Part shown: positions 34,036 to 42,967 of the stretch, piece after piece
How the letters are laid out: each line of letters opens with the position of its first letter
Numbering within the stretch: position 1 is the first letter of the stretch
Assembly: GCA_016715945.1 (NCBI GenBank)
Contig: JADJXJ010000003.1
Span: forward strand, 806,001 to 870,000
Direction of reading: 5' to 3'
DNA length: 64,000 bases
From: Bacteroidota bacterium
GTDB taxonomy: Bacteria; Bacteroidota; Bacteroidia; Bacteroidales; F082
Notes under the pieces: model-generated
Seen by the model: the letters and a program-made list of their open reading frames with translations, nothing else
Database searches by the model: none
What the model was told of the DNA's origin: nothing
Program-made: the position numbers and the translations under genes

Positions 34036-35463
34036 ATGACAACAACTAATAGTACCGACAACCAACAGGAAACCTTTCGCGACAGGCTTGGAACCGTGGG
34101 CGAAGGCGGTAAACGGGTATGGATATATCCCAAAAGACCCAAAGGAAAATTTTACACAAAAAGATGGATTGTAGCCATCATTCTGCTTGCTTTCTTTTTC
34201 ATAGCCCCCTGGGTGAAATATCAGGGCGAGCAATTTCTGCTGCTCAACATTTTGCAGCGTAAGTTCATTTTGTTTGGACAAATCTTCTGGCCCCAGGATT
34301 TTCACCTCATTGTGCTTGGCCTGATCACTTTGATTGTCTTTATCATCTTATTTACAGTGGTTTATGGAAGGTTGTTCTGTGGTTGGGCCTGCCCGCAAAC
34401 CATTTTTATGGAGTTTGTATTCCGGCAGATCGAATACCTCATCGAAGGCGATGCCCACAAACAAAAGAAACTGGCACGCCAGGGCTGGGATTTCGAGAAG
34501 ATATGGAAAAAGACTACCAAACACGCTGTGTTTTATCTGATTGCATTTTTGATATCCAATACATTTCTGGCCTACCTCATTGGTTCCGACAGGCTTGTGC
34601 AGCTTGTGGCCGACGGCCCGCTGCCTCATCTGGGTACGTTTATTCCCCTAGTCATTTTTTCCGGGGTATTCTATTTCGTGTTTGCCTTTTTCCGCGAGCA
34701 AGCCTGCATCATTGTTTGTCCTTACGGGAGATTGCAAGGGGTTTTGCTCGACCGCAATTCGATGGTGGTGGCCTACGATTACAAGCGCGGCGAACCCCGT
34801 GCCAAACACAATCCGCTTGAAGACCGGTCAGTTACAGGCAAAGGCGATTGCATAGATTGCAAAAGCTGTGTAACTGTGTGTCCGACAGGCATTGATATTC
34901 GCAATGGCACACAGCTCGAGTGCGTCAATTGTACGGCTTGCATGGATGCCTGCGATGCCATCATGGATAAGGTAAAGCTTCCTCGTGGTCTGATTCGCTA
35001 TGCTTCCGAAAAAGGAATAGCCGAAGGACACAACAAGCTCATCAATGCCCGCAGCATTGCATACACCGTTGTGCTGTTGCTTCTGGTTAGCCTCATGACA
35101 TCGTTGTTCTTTTTCCGCAGCGAGGTGGAAGCCACTATGCTTCGCGTTCCCGGTACCATGTTTCAGGAATACGGCCCCGACAAACTGTCTAATGTTTATA
35201 AGGTGCAGCTGGTGAACAAAACCCGGCATGATGTGGAAGCAACACTTGAGCTCGAAAACCACAGCGGCGAAATCATCTTGATGGGTGGCCCGCTCAAGGT
35301 GCCCGGCGGAAGCCTCATTGAAGCCAACTTCCTGGTAGTCATTCCGCGCGATAGCCTGCGCATGAGCAGTACTCCTCTGGTTATCAGTGTAAAACATGGC
35401 GACAGGCTGATCGATAAAAATAAAGTTACATTTATCGGGCCTAATGACATCGACAAAAATTGA
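34036..35463 (+). CDS. ccoG: cbb3 oxidase accessory iron-sulfur protein CcoG
   Basis: Inner-membrane ferredoxin-type protein that assists copper delivery to cbb3 oxidase, probably by reducing Cu(II). The 475 residues have TM helices at about 47-65 and 93-113, further ones in the middle, and a last one near 350-368. Cys motifs are LFCGWACPQT (about 114-123), CIIVCPYGR (about 225), and two 4Fe-4S sites CIDCKSCVTVCP (about 272) and CVNCTACMDAC (about 296). An immunoglobulin-like C-terminal domain follows (about 380-475). fixH overlaps closely downstream. Confidence 0.94.
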   Translation: MTTTNSTDNQQETFRDRLGTVGEGGKRVWIYPKRPKGKFYTKRWIVAIILLAFFFIAPWVKYQGEQFLLLNILQRKFILFGQIFWPQDFHLIVLGLITLIVFIILFTVVYGRLFCGWACPQTIFMEFVFRQIEYLIEGDAHKQKKLARQGWDFEKIWKKTTKHAVFYLIAFLISNTFLAYLIGSDRLVQLVADGPLPHLGTFIPLVIFSGVFYFVFAFFREQACIIVCPYGRLQGVLLDRNSMVVAYDYKRGEPRAKHNPLEDRSVTGKGDCIDCKSCVTVCPTGIDIRNGTQLECVNCTACMDACDAIMDKVKLPRGLIRYASEKGIAEGHNKLINARSIAYTVVLLLLVSLMTSLFFFRSEVEATMLRVPGTMFQEYGPDKLSNVYKVQLVNKTRHDVEATLELENHSGEIILMGGPLKVPGGSLIEANFLVVIPRDSLRMSSTPLVISVKHGDRLIDKNKVTFIGPNDIDKN

Positions 35464-35467
35464 GCTT

Positions 35468-35908
35468 ATGAAGTGGAACTGGGGGACAAAGTTATTTATC
35501 GGGGCTGCTTTGTTTATGATCATGCTGATTGTGTTTGGCGTGCTGATGATGCGTGAGTCGATTCCCCTTGTGGAGCGCGACTATTATCCGAAGGGGCAGG
35601 AGTTTCAAAAGCAGATCGAGCGTCGCGACAACGGGCTTCCATATGTTGATGCAGTGAATGTGGAAGTGTCCGACGGGCAGCTCCTGATGGTTTTGCCAGC
35701 TGAATTTCTAAAGGAGGGGCTCAATGGCAAGCTGTATATGTATAATCGCATGGACGACACAAGGGATGCGTCATTCGAGTTTGCATACCACAACGACAGT
35801 GTGTTTGTGTTTGAGGCCGGCGGGCTGAAGGGTCGGTATCTGGCCAAGATTACCTGGTCGTTTGGCGACAGGGAATACTATGTGGAAAAATCGCTCCTGC
35901 TGCCATGA
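35468..35908 (+). CDS. fixH: FixH family protein
   Basis: A 146-residue membrane-anchored protein with one TM helix (about 7-27) and a periplasmic beta-rich part. REYYVEKSLLLP is at the end, and PLVERDYYPKGQEFQKQI (about 33-50) is typical of FixH. Members are found in cbb3 assembly clusters beside ccoG and ccoI. Start 35468 lies 4 nt after the ccoG stop; a longer frame from 35444 overlaps ccoG and is less likely. Its stop overlaps the next start (ATGA). Confidence 0.88.
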   Translation: MKWNWGTKLFIGAALFMIMLIVFGVLMMRESIPLVERDYYPKGQEFQKQIERRDNGLPYVDAVNVEVSDGQLLMVLPAEFLKEGLNGKLYMYNRMDDTRDASFEFAYHNDSVFVFEAGGLKGRYLAKITWSFGDREYYVEKSLLLP

Positions 35909-36675
35909 ACCTTAGCTTTCATTTGCTCACCGCACTCACCATTGGCCTGGTCGGGAGTCTGCACTGTATCGGAATGTGCGGGCCGATTGCCGTTGCGCTG
36001 CCGCTGGGCCGCAAAAGCTGGGCTGATAAGGTGTTGGGGAGCACATTATACAACTTCGGACGCGCGTTCACCTATGGCATTATTGGCGCATTGTTTGGCC
36101 TGCTGGGCAAAGGGTTACATTTTGCCGGTCTGCAGCAGTGGGCATCCATCGCCATGGGCGTGGTCATGATTGTGAGTGTTTTGTTTCCGGTGGTATTCCG
36201 CGAGAAAATCAAGCTGGCCAACCTTACATCGGGCTACTCGGTGCGGCTCATCAGCCGCTTCCGTGAGCTTTTTGGCAAACACTCGCACCGCAACCTGTTC
36301 ATCATCGGATTGCTCAACGGCTTATTGCCCTGTGGGTTGGTTTACGTGGCTGTTGCCGGGGCGGTCAACACCAATGATGTCGCCTATGGGGCCTTGTTTA
36401 TGATTGTTTTTGGCCTTGGCACCCTGCCGGTGATGATGGCTTTGTCGCTGGTTGGCAATATGATAGGAGCCGGACTCAGAAGCAGGCTGGCAAATGTAGT
36501 CCCTGTGTTCATCGTTATGCTCGGCATTGTGTTCATCCTGCGCGGCATGGCGTTGGGCATACCTTACATCAGTCCGAAAACGCAGATGCTCACGCCTGAG
36601 AAAGAGATGAAAGTAAAGGGTTCCTGCTGCACTCCCGCCAGGACGAAACCAATGCAAGCGCCTGTGAAAGATTAG
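35905..36675 (+). CDS. sulfite exporter TauE/SafE-like membrane protein (CcoH/DsbD-like) of the cbb3 assembly cluster
   Basis: A 256-residue protein with about six TM helices of the DsbD_2/TauE family. It shows GSLHCIGMCGP (about 17-27) and NGLLPCGLVYVA (about 139-150), pairs of Cys that could bind copper or undergo redox change. The tail ends with a CC pair near residue 242. Homologues lie at the end of ccoGHIS clusters and are thought to take part in copper supply to the oxidase. The start overlaps the fixH stop by 4 nt. It converges with the ABC permease gene, leaving only 13 nt between. Confidence 0.88.
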   Translation: MNLSFHLLTALTIGLVGSLHCIGMCGPIAVALPLGRKSWADKVLGSTLYNFGRAFTYGIIGALFGLLGKGLHFAGLQQWASIAMGVVMIVSVLFPVVFREKIKLANLTSGYSVRLISRFRELFGKHSHRNLFIIGLLNGLLPCGLVYVAVAGAVNTNDVAYGALFMIVFGLGTLPVMMALSLVGNMIGAGLRSRLANVVPVFIVMLGIVFILRGMALGIPYISPKTQMLTPEKEMKVKGSCCTPARTKPMQAPVKD

Positions 36676-36688
36676 CTTACAGAAGAAA

Positions 36689-38002
36689 TCAGTAACGTAA
36701 CCACTTCCAGAGTTCGCCCCAGCTCACTTTTTTGCCATACATCAGAATGCCGGTGCGATAAATTTTTGCTGCCAGCCAGGTGGTAAATATAAACCCGGCT
36801 ACCAACACTGCCATCGAAAGTGCAAGCTCCCATACGGGAACACCGAAGGGTATGCGCACCATCATGACAATGGGCGAGGTGAGGGGAACAACCGATAGCC
36901 AGAAGGCAAGGCTGCTGTCGGTATTGTTTATCAGAAAGTTAATCATTACAATGCCCAGAATGAGGGGCAATGACACGGGCAGCATGAATTGCTGCACGTC
37001 GGTTTCGTTATCCACCGCCGAACCGATGGCTGCAAACAAAGCCGCATAGAGCAGATATCCGCCAAGAAAGTAAAATCCGAAGCTGAACAGCACGAGTGGG
37101 AAGTTGATGCTCCGCACCACCTCGAAAACCTCGGTCATGCCTTTATTAACCGCATCTATTTGTTCATCAGGTATTTGCGAGAGCATTTCACCGCTTATTG
37201 TGGTTTGTTGCTGCACCATATCGCCTCCGAAAATGGCCACAAGCACAAAGTAAATCCCCAGCGTCAGTAACACCCAGAGCAGAAACTGTGTGAGACCCAC
37301 AAGGGCAATGCCCAGCACCTTGCCAAGCATCAGCTGAAAAGGCTTGACAGACGAAATGATGACTTCAACAATGCGGTTGGTTTTTTCCTCGATCACCCCC
37401 CGCATCACCTGCGAGCCGAACAGAAAGATGAAAAAATAGATCAGTATGGCGCTTATAAACCCCAACGCGGCCTGCACATCCGTGTAGCTCTTTTTCAGCT
37501 CGCCATCCTGCCCCAACTGGTAAGTGAGCACATTTACCGTGGTGCGGGCCTGACGTATCAGGTCGGGATCGATGCCGGAAGCCAGGAGTTTTCTGTTTTC
37601 AACCTCATTTTTAATCACATTGCGTACGTAGGAGCGTACTGTGACCGATGGTTGCTTGATGCTGTACAATTCAGCATTCGATGGTAGATTGAACTGGGTA
37701 GCAGGGATATACACCAGAAAATCGAACTTTCCGTCAATCACCTGAGCTTTGAGCGAGTCGAGCGGGGCATCCACAATGATAAAGCTCATCTGGTCGCCCG
37801 ATTCGAACTTGCCGGCAAACCAGCCCGTTTCGTCGAGCACAGCCACGCTTTTTTTGCCCACATCCTGCAGGGTTGCCAGCAAAATGGGTACCACCATCAA
37901 TCCTGCCATGAGCAGCGGCCCCAGAAAAGTCATGATGATAAAACTTTTCTTCCGCACCCTGATGAGGTATTCGCGCTGAAGGATAAGCAGTGTTTTGTTC
38001 AT
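36689..38002 (-). CDS. ABC-2 type transporter permease (NatB-like)
   Basis: A 437-residue membrane subunit of an ABC exporter. The N-terminus MNKTLLILQREYLIRVRKKSF is typical of NatB/ABC-2 permeases. One TM helix follows (about 22-44), then a long outer domain (about 50-175) and five or six further TM helices (from about 180, AALGFISAILIYFFIFLFGSQVM). GVIEEKTNRIVEVIISSVKPFQLMLGK is the conserved cytoplasmic segment. It lies 14 nt downstream of its ATPase gene. Substrate unknown; Na+ export is known for some relatives only. Confidence 0.92.
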   Translation of the reverse strand: MNKTLLILQREYLIRVRKKSFIIMTFLGPLLMAGLMVVPILLATLQDVGKKSVAVLDETGWFAGKFESGDQMSFIIVDAPLDSLKAQVIDGKFDFLVYIPATQFNLPSNAELYSIKQPSVTVRSYVRNVIKNEVENRKLLASGIDPDLIRQARTTVNVLTYQLGQDGELKKSYTDVQAALGFISAILIYFFIFLFGSQVMRGVIEEKTNRIVEVIISSVKPFQLMLGKVLGIALVGLTQFLLWVLLTLGIYFVLVAIFGGDMVQQQTTISGEMLSQIPDEQIDAVNKGMTEVFEVVRSINFPLVLFSFGFYFLGGYLLYAALFAAIGSAVDNETDVQQFMLPVSLPLILGIVMINFLINNTDSSLAFWLSVVPLTSPIVMMVRIPFGVPVWELALSMAVLVAGFIFTTWLAAKIYRTGILMYGKKVSWGELWKWLRY

Positions 38003-38016
38003 TCTTGCAGGGTTAA

Positions 38017-38952
38017 TTAAAGCAGCGAGTTTCCGTTTACACCTTGCACCTGACGGATGAAAATCTCGTTCATCGAGGGCAAAACTTCCCTGAAGGAAAA
38101 TACGGTGGTATGTTGCATGATGCCCGCCAGCAGGCTGTTGCCGTCCTGGGCTTGGGGGTTTCTCACTTTGAGGCGGATGAGTCCCGTGCTAAGCTGTTGA
38201 TGCTCAATCACTTCATAGCCTGGGGGCAGGAGCGTCTCGGGAGCCTGACTCAGTTGGCCGGTTTCGAGTTCAAAGATATGTTCGCGATATTTTAGCTTAA
38301 TATCGCCAACCCTGCCTTCCAGAATCTTCTTGCTGCGATTGATCAGGGCAATGTCGTCGCACAACTCTTCCACCGAAGCCATGTTGTGGGTTGAAAAAAG
38401 GATGGTGGCACCCTGTTGCCTGAGTTTGAGTATTTCTTCTTTAAGCAGGTTGGCGTTGATGGGGTCGAAGCCGCTGAATGGTTCGTCGAATATGAGCAGC
38501 TTTGGCTGGTGCAGCACAGTAACGATAAACTGAATTTTTTGCTGCATGCCTTTGCTAAGCTCCTCCACGGTGCGGTTCCACCAGTCCATAATCTCGAACC
38601 GTTCGAACCAATCTTTGAGGCGTTTTTTGGCTGTGGGCGTATCCAGTCCTTTCAGGCGCACCAGGTAGAGTGCCTGCTCGCCCACCTTCATTTTTTTGTA
38701 TAAACCACGTTCTTCGGGCAGATAGCCAATGATTGCGGTGTCGTCGGGGCGAAGCGGAAGGCCATTGAGCAATACCCTTCCTTCGTCGGGGGCCGTGATC
38801 TGATTGATGATGCGGATAAGGGTGGTTTTGCCGGCACCATTCGGACCGAGTAGTCCGTAAATGCTTTGCTCTCTGACGCTTATGCTAACCTTATCGAGCG
38901 CTTTGTGGTTGGCGTATTGTTTGCATACGCCTTCGGTGACTAGAAAACCCAT
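38017..38952 (-). CDS. ABC transporter ATP-binding protein
   Basis: A 311-residue ATPase that pairs with the permease encoded just downstream. It shows Walker A GPNGAGKTT (about 36-44), a Q-loop near residue 85, signature LSKGMQQKIQF (about 135-145, a variant of LSGGQ), Walker B LLIFDEPFSGFDP (about 155-167) and the switch His in FSTHNM. The last 90 residues form the extra domain usual in NatA-type exporters. The start lies 22 nt after the dnaJ stop, so it may be read from the heat-shock transcript as well. Confidence 0.93.
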   Translation of the reverse strand: MGFLVTEGVCKQYANHKALDKVSISVREQSIYGLLGPNGAGKTTLIRIINQITAPDEGRVLLNGLPLRPDDTAIIGYLPEERGLYKKMKVGEQALYLVRLKGLDTPTAKKRLKDWFERFEIMDWWNRTVEELSKGMQQKIQFIVTVLHQPKLLIFDEPFSGFDPINANLLKEEILKLRQQGATILFSTHNMASVEELCDDIALINRSKKILEGRVGDIKLKYREHIFELETGQLSQAPETLLPPGYEVIEHQQLSTGLIRLKVRNPQAQDGNSLLAGIMQHTTVFSFREVLPSMNEIFIRQVQGVNGNSLL

Positions 38953-38974
38953 GGCAGTTTGTTGAGCGGCTAAA

Positions 38975-40105
38975 TTAACCGAAAAGGTCTTTCATCCTGC
39001 CAAAAAAGCTTTTTTCTGCTGCGGTCGGGTTGGGTTTGAAGTTGTCCGACGACTGAAGCTGCTCCATGATCCGGCGCTCTTCTTTGCTGAGTTCGGTTGG
39101 TATCCAGACGTTGATATTGATGAGCAGGTCGCCTGTGGTGCGGTCGTTGAGCGAGGGCAGCCCTTTTCCTTTCAGTCGCAGCACTTTGCCGGGTTGTGTA
39201 CCAGGTGCAATTTTGACCCGTGCGCGTCCGTCCACGGTCGGCACTTCGACACTTGCTCCCAGTGCAGCTTCGGGGATACTGATGAAGAGGTTGTGAATCA
39301 GGTTGTTGCCATCTCGTTCCAGTTCGGGGTGCTTTTCTTCCTCGATTTGTACAATCAGGTCGCCGGGAATGCCGCCCCGTGCACCCATATTGCCTTTTCC
39401 GCTGAGCGAGAGCTGCATACCCTCGGCCACGCCTGCCGGAATGCGGATGTTGATTACTTCCTCGTCGCGTACAACGCCATTGCCCTGGCAGTCGTCGCAT
39501 TTCTGGGTGATGATGCGGCCTTCGCCACCGCAGGTGGGACAGGTCGAGGTGGTTTGCATCTGCCCGAGGAAGGTGCTCGTCACCCTGGTTACATGGCCGC
39601 TGCCCCGGCAGGTGCTGCAGGTGCTGTAGCTGCTGCCGTGCTTTGCACCGGTGCCGTGGCAGCTGTTGCATGCCACGTATTTGTTCACTTTCACTTTCTT
39701 TTCCACGCCGGTGGCAATCTCCTGCAGGCTTAGCTTTACCCTGATGCGCAGGTTGCTGCCCTTGTTTACCCGCCGGCCGGTGCTGCGGCCGCCAAACCCG
39801 AATGCCCCGCCAAAAATATCGCCAAACTGGCTGAAGATGTCGTCCATCGACATGCCGCCGCCAAAACCGGAAGCACCTCCACCAAGCCCTTCGTGGCCAT
39901 ACCTGTCGTACCTGGCGCGTTTGTCCGGATCGCTCAGCACCTCATATGCTTCGGCAGCTTCTTTAAACTTGTCCTCGGCAGCCTTGTCGCCCGGATTGCG
40001 GTCAGGATGGTACTTCAGGGCCATCTTCCGGTAAGCCTTTTTGATGTCGGCTTCGGTGGCGTTGCGGTCAATTTCCAGTATTTCGTAGTAGTCGCGTTTG
40101 GCCAT
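38975..40105 (-). CDS. dnaJ: chaperone DnaJ
   Basis: Hsp40 partner of DnaK: stimulates its ATPase and presents unfolded clients. The 376 residues are arranged as a J domain (1-70, HPD at 33-35), a Gly-rich linker (about 72-105), and a zinc domain with four CxxCxGxG repeats (about 147-210: CNSCHGTG, CSTCRGSG, CPTCGGEG, CDDCQGNG). The client-binding barrels follow. It sits 32 nt downstream of grpE; dnaK is not in the window. Confidence 0.97.
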   Translation of the reverse strand: MAKRDYYEILEIDRNATEADIKKAYRKMALKYHPDRNPGDKAAEDKFKEAAEAYEVLSDPDKRARYDRYGHEGLGGGASGFGGGMSMDDIFSQFGDIFGGAFGFGGRSTGRRVNKGSNLRIRVKLSLQEIATGVEKKVKVNKYVACNSCHGTGAKHGSSYSTCSTCRGSGHVTRVTSTFLGQMQTTSTCPTCGGEGRIITQKCDDCQGNGVVRDEEVINIRIPAGVAEGMQLSLSGKGNMGARGGIPGDLIVQIEEEKHPELERDGNNLIHNLFISIPEAALGASVEVPTVDGRARVKIAPGTQPGKVLRLKGKGLPSLNDRTTGDLLININVWIPTELSKEERRIMEQLQSSDNFKPNPTAAEKSFFGRMKDLFG

Positions 40106-40137
40106 CAGTGCATAGGGGTTTAAGTTTGACGAGCGTT

Positions 40138-40716
40138 TCAGCTGCCCACAATCACCTGGGCAAAACGAATGATCTTGCCTTGCAGGGTGTAACCTTTTTT
40201 AATGACGTCGATCACCCTTCCTTTTTGTTGTTCGTCGTTCACGGGGATGTGTGTCACAGCCTCGTGATAATCGGTATCGAATTGCTCACCCAGGGCCTTG
40301 ATTTCTTCCAGCCCCTGTTGTTCGAGTATCCGTTTCAGGTTGTTGTAAATCAACTTGATACCTTCCAGGTTGCTGTCTGTATCGCCCGTTGGGAAGTTGT
40401 TGATTGCACGCTCAAAGTCGTCCACCACTGGCAGGATGGCTTTGATCACATCCGCCGATGCAGTTTTGCTGAGCTCAATTTTTTCCTTCAGGGTGCGCTT
40501 GCGGTAATTGTCAAATTCCGAAAACAACCGGAGGTATCTGTCGTTCAGTTCGTTGTAGTTTGCCTGCAATGCCTCGAGCTGTTGGCTGACATCTTCCTTT
40601 TTTTCTTCCTGGGGCATGTCAGCTTCGCCGGCCTGATTGCCGGACTCCCTGTTGTCGGCAACCGGCTCTGTTATTTTAGGTTCTTCCTGTTTGGTTTCTT
40701 GCTTATGCTTTGTCAT
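40138..40716 (-). CDS. grpE: nucleotide exchange factor GrpE
   Basis: Releases ADP from DnaK. The 192 residues have a disordered Glu/Lys-rich start (1-55) and a long helix (about 58-100, LQANYNELNDRYLRLFSEFDNYRKRT). ILPVVDDFERAI and the beta-wing follow, with GYTLQGKIIRFAQVIV. The longer frame up to 40773 adds an unlikely leader; ATG 40716 starts the usual MTKHKQE-type N-terminus. It is first in a grpE-dnaJ pair with a separate promoter from murA. Confidence 0.93.
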   Translation of the reverse strand: MTKHKQETKQEEPKITEPVADNRESGNQAGEADMPQEEKKEDVSQQLEALQANYNELNDRYLRLFSEFDNYRKRTLKEKIELSKTASADVIKAILPVVDDFERAINNFPTGDTDSNLEGIKLIYNNLKRILEQQGLEEIKALGEQFDTDYHEAVTHIPVNDEQQKGRVIDVIKKGYTLQGKIIRFAQVIVGS

Positions 40717-40739
40717 ATATTTTTTTGTGCCTGGTAACG

Positions 40740-40747
40740 CAAATATT
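40740..40747 (-). promoter_or_regulatory. candidate -7 box for grpE-dnaJ
   Basis: The minus strand reads AATATTTG, one mismatch from TAnnTTTG, 24 nt ahead of the grpE ATG. An ATTG lies 23 nt further upstream. Confidence 0.35.
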
Positions 40748-40777
40748 TTGCCATCCTGTGTGCAGCTTGTCAATTTG

Positions 40778-42082
40778 TCAGTTGTGAATTCGTTCGATGT
40801 GTGCGCCGAGTGCCTTGAGGCGTTGTTCGATATGTTGATATCCGCGGTCGATCTGCTCGATATTGTCGATGATGCTCACACCATTGGCCGATAGCGCTGC
40901 AATGAGCAGGGCAACACCGGCTCTGATGTCGGGCGAGCTCATGCGGATACCTCGCAGAGGAATGCGGCGGTCGAGGCCGATGACGTTTGCCCGGTGCGGA
41001 TCGCACAGGATGATCTGGGCGCCCATGTCGATGAGTTTATCCACAAAAAATAATCGGCTTTCGAACATCTTCTGGTGGATGAGCACACTGCCTTTGGCCT
41101 GGGTGGCCACTACAAGCACAATGCTGATCAGGTCGGGCGTAAATCCCGGCCAGGGCGCATCGGCTATTGTCATGATGCTGCCATCCATGAAGCTTTCCAC
41201 TTCATAGTGTGCATGCCGTGGTACGATGATGTCGTCACCCATGGTTTTAATGTGTATGCCTAAGCGTCTGAATACCAATGGAATGATGCCCAGATGTGCA
41301 ATGCCGGCATTTTTAATGGTGATCTCCGAAGCTGTCATGGCGGCCATACCGATGAAGCTTCCCACTTCGATCATGTCGGGCAACAGGCGATGTGTGGTGC
41401 CTTTGAGCTGTTTCACTCCGTGCACGCGCAGCAGGTTCGATCCGATACCCTCAATATGTGCGCCCATGCGCACCAGCATCTGGCTGAGTTGCACCAGGTA
41501 AGGCTCGCAGGCTGCGTTAAAGATGGTGGTGGTGCCTTCGGCCAGGCAGGCGGCCATAAGCACATTGGCAGTGCCTGTCACCGAGGCTTCGTCGAGCAGG
41601 ATATAGGTGCCTGTGAGCTTGCCCGTAAGCTGGTAATAATTATGGCCATGGGCTTTAAGTTTGGCGCCCAGGCTGACAAGTCCGTGAAAATGGGTATCCA
41701 GCCGGCGCCGGCCAATCTTGTCCCCGCCAGGGAATGGGGCGTATGCCCGGCCGAACCTCGCGAGCAGCGGTCCGGCTATCATGATGCTGCCCCGCAGACG
41801 GGTGGCCGTCTGATAAAATGCAGGTGTATCGAAAAAGCTGAAATCTATGTTTCTGGCACACAGCCGCACACGACTACGTTGCGGACGCTCCACCTCAACA
41901 CCCATGTCGGCCAGCAAACCAATCAGGTTGTTGACGTCCACAATGTCGGGCAGGTTATCAATCTCCACAGGCTGATCGGTGAGCAGGCAGGCACAGAGCA
42001 CCTGCAAAGCCTCGTTTTTTGCGCCCTGGGGTTCAATCGAACCGCTTAATTCGTGACCTCCCTCAATCCGAAACGATTCCAT
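40778..42082 (-). CDS. murA: UDP-N-acetylglucosamine 1-carboxyvinyltransferase, Asp-type active site
   Basis: First committed step of peptidoglycan synthesis: adds enolpyruvate from PEP to UDP-GlcNAc. The 434 residues show the EPSP-synthase-like fold: GAKNEALQVLCACLL at about 20-34, RGSIMIAGPLLARFG at about 97-111, and DTHFHGLVSLGAK. The loop that carries the catalytic Cys115 in E. coli reads PGGDKIG, so Asp121 replaces the Cys. Asp at this site is known to keep activity but to block fosfomycin alkylation. It has its own promoter-like box and lies downstream of a terminator for the DUF4290 gene. Confidence 0.95.
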   Translation of the reverse strand: MESFRIEGGHELSGSIEPQGAKNEALQVLCACLLTDQPVEIDNLPDIVDVNNLIGLLADMGVEVERPQRSRVRLCARNIDFSFFDTPAFYQTATRLRGSIMIAGPLLARFGRAYAPFPGGDKIGRRRLDTHFHGLVSLGAKLKAHGHNYYQLTGKLTGTYILLDEASVTGTANVLMAACLAEGTTTIFNAACEPYLVQLSQMLVRMGAHIEGIGSNLLRVHGVKQLKGTTHRLLPDMIEVGSFIGMAAMTASEITIKNAGIAHLGIIPLVFRRLGIHIKTMGDDIIVPRHAHYEVESFMDGSIMTIADAPWPGFTPDLISIVLVVATQAKGSVLIHQKMFESRLFFVDKLIDMGAQIILCDPHRANVIGLDRRIPLRGIRMSSPDIRAGVALLIAALSANGVSIIDNIEQIDRGYQHIEQRLKALGAHIERIHN

Positions 42083-42098
42083 GCTTTCTTGTTTTCGT

Positions 42099-42106
42099 CA
42101 AATAAA
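42099..42106 (-). promoter_or_regulatory. candidate -7 box for murA
   Basis: The minus strand reads TTTATTTG, one mismatch from TAnnTTTG, 17 nt ahead of the murA ATG. It follows the T-run of the upstream terminator. Confidence 0.3.
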
Positions 42107-42108
42107 TA

Positions 42109-42160
42109 AAAAAACCGGACAGTGTTCAAACGGCCCAAAGCCGCCTGCTGGCAGGTCCGG
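42109..42160 (-). terminator. terminator after the DUF4290 gene
   Basis: On the minus strand CCGGAC and GTCCGG close a 34-nt loop that itself holds a small CCTGC/GCAGG hairpin. The outer stem is followed by TTTTTTT. It lies 42 nt downstream of the gene. Confidence 0.6.
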
Positions 42161-42201
42161 CAGGAGTTGTTCAATACAATAGCATCAGCAAAGATGACAC
42201 C

Positions 42202-42867
42202 TTACTTATGTTTCTTTTTTTGCCCGCCCTGAAACTGTTGTTGCTGTTGTTGTTTTTTGTTGGGCTTCTTTTTTTTCATTCCTGTGAGGGTCGAAACGGC
42301 CTGCGGACCCGTTTTGGTGATCAGCTCAGCAGCGGTCTGAAGTTTAGTGTTTTCAGGAAGGGTGAGTTGGCCGCCTGAGAGGTCGTGCAGGTCTTTCAAA
42401 ATAACTGCATCATTCACGGCATCTTTGTTGTAGGTCAGGTAAAGCCGTTTCATCTGGTTGGCCAATGCGATGGCAAAAGCCTCACGCTCGGCCGGATCAG
42501 TAATGCCTACGCCTTCGTTAATCATTTTCAACACGATGGAACCGTAATGTCCGTGCCGCCGTTCATTTTTGGCGTAGCCGATATGTTTCGGTTGAAGCCG
42601 CATGCTGCTTCGCTCGGGCACAGGGTAGGGGCTTTCCACATCGAGCTTGAAGTCGCTCATGATGTGCAGGTGATCCCACAACTTGTGCAGATAATCTTCC
42701 GACTCTTTCAGATGCGGATTAAGCTGCGCCATCACTCCCACAAGGTAGTGGGCTGCCATGGTGCGTTGCAGCCTGTCGTCAATTTGTAGCAACTTGTTGA
42801 TCATTTCCTGGATGATGCGTCCGTATTCCGAAATGACCAGTTTGCCGCGCGAGGTATTGTATTCCAT
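42202..42867 (-). CDS. DUF4290 family protein
   Basis: A 221-residue soluble protein of a family that seems confined to Bacteroidota. It shows MEYNTSRGKLVISEYGRIIQ at the start, LWDHLHIMSDFKLDVESPYP at about 64-83, and RHGHYGSIVLKMI at about 103-115. The C-terminus is low-complexity, with runs of Lys and Gln (KKKKPNKKQQQQQQ). The function is unknown; the basic tail could touch nucleic acid, which is a guess. The frame is open to 42930, but the -7 box at 42907-42914 falls inside that extension, so ATG 42867 is chosen. It stands between the helicase and murA genes with its own terminator. Confidence 0.85.
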   Translation of the reverse strand: MEYNTSRGKLVISEYGRIIQEMINKLLQIDDRLQRTMAAHYLVGVMAQLNPHLKESEDYLHKLWDHLHIMSDFKLDVESPYPVPERSSMRLQPKHIGYAKNERRHGHYGSIVLKMINEGVGITDPAEREAFAIALANQMKRLYLTYNKDAVNDAVILKDLHDLSGGQLTLPENTKLQTAAELITKTGPQAVSTLTGMKKKKPNKKQQQQQQFQGGQKKKHK

Positions 42868-42906
42868 GCTAACCTTATGTTCTTGATTCCGGGGAGGAAT
42901 TTGTTG

Positions 42907-42914
42907 CAAAATTA
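42907..42914 (-). promoter_or_regulatory. -7 box for the DUF4290 gene
   Basis: The minus strand reads TAATTTTG, a full match to the consensus, 40 nt ahead of the ATG at 42867. Confidence 0.55.
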
Positions 42915-42967
42915 CGCTTTTTATATCCAAAGGCTTAATTTTCTGCGATTAATGTCGCAATTCTGCC

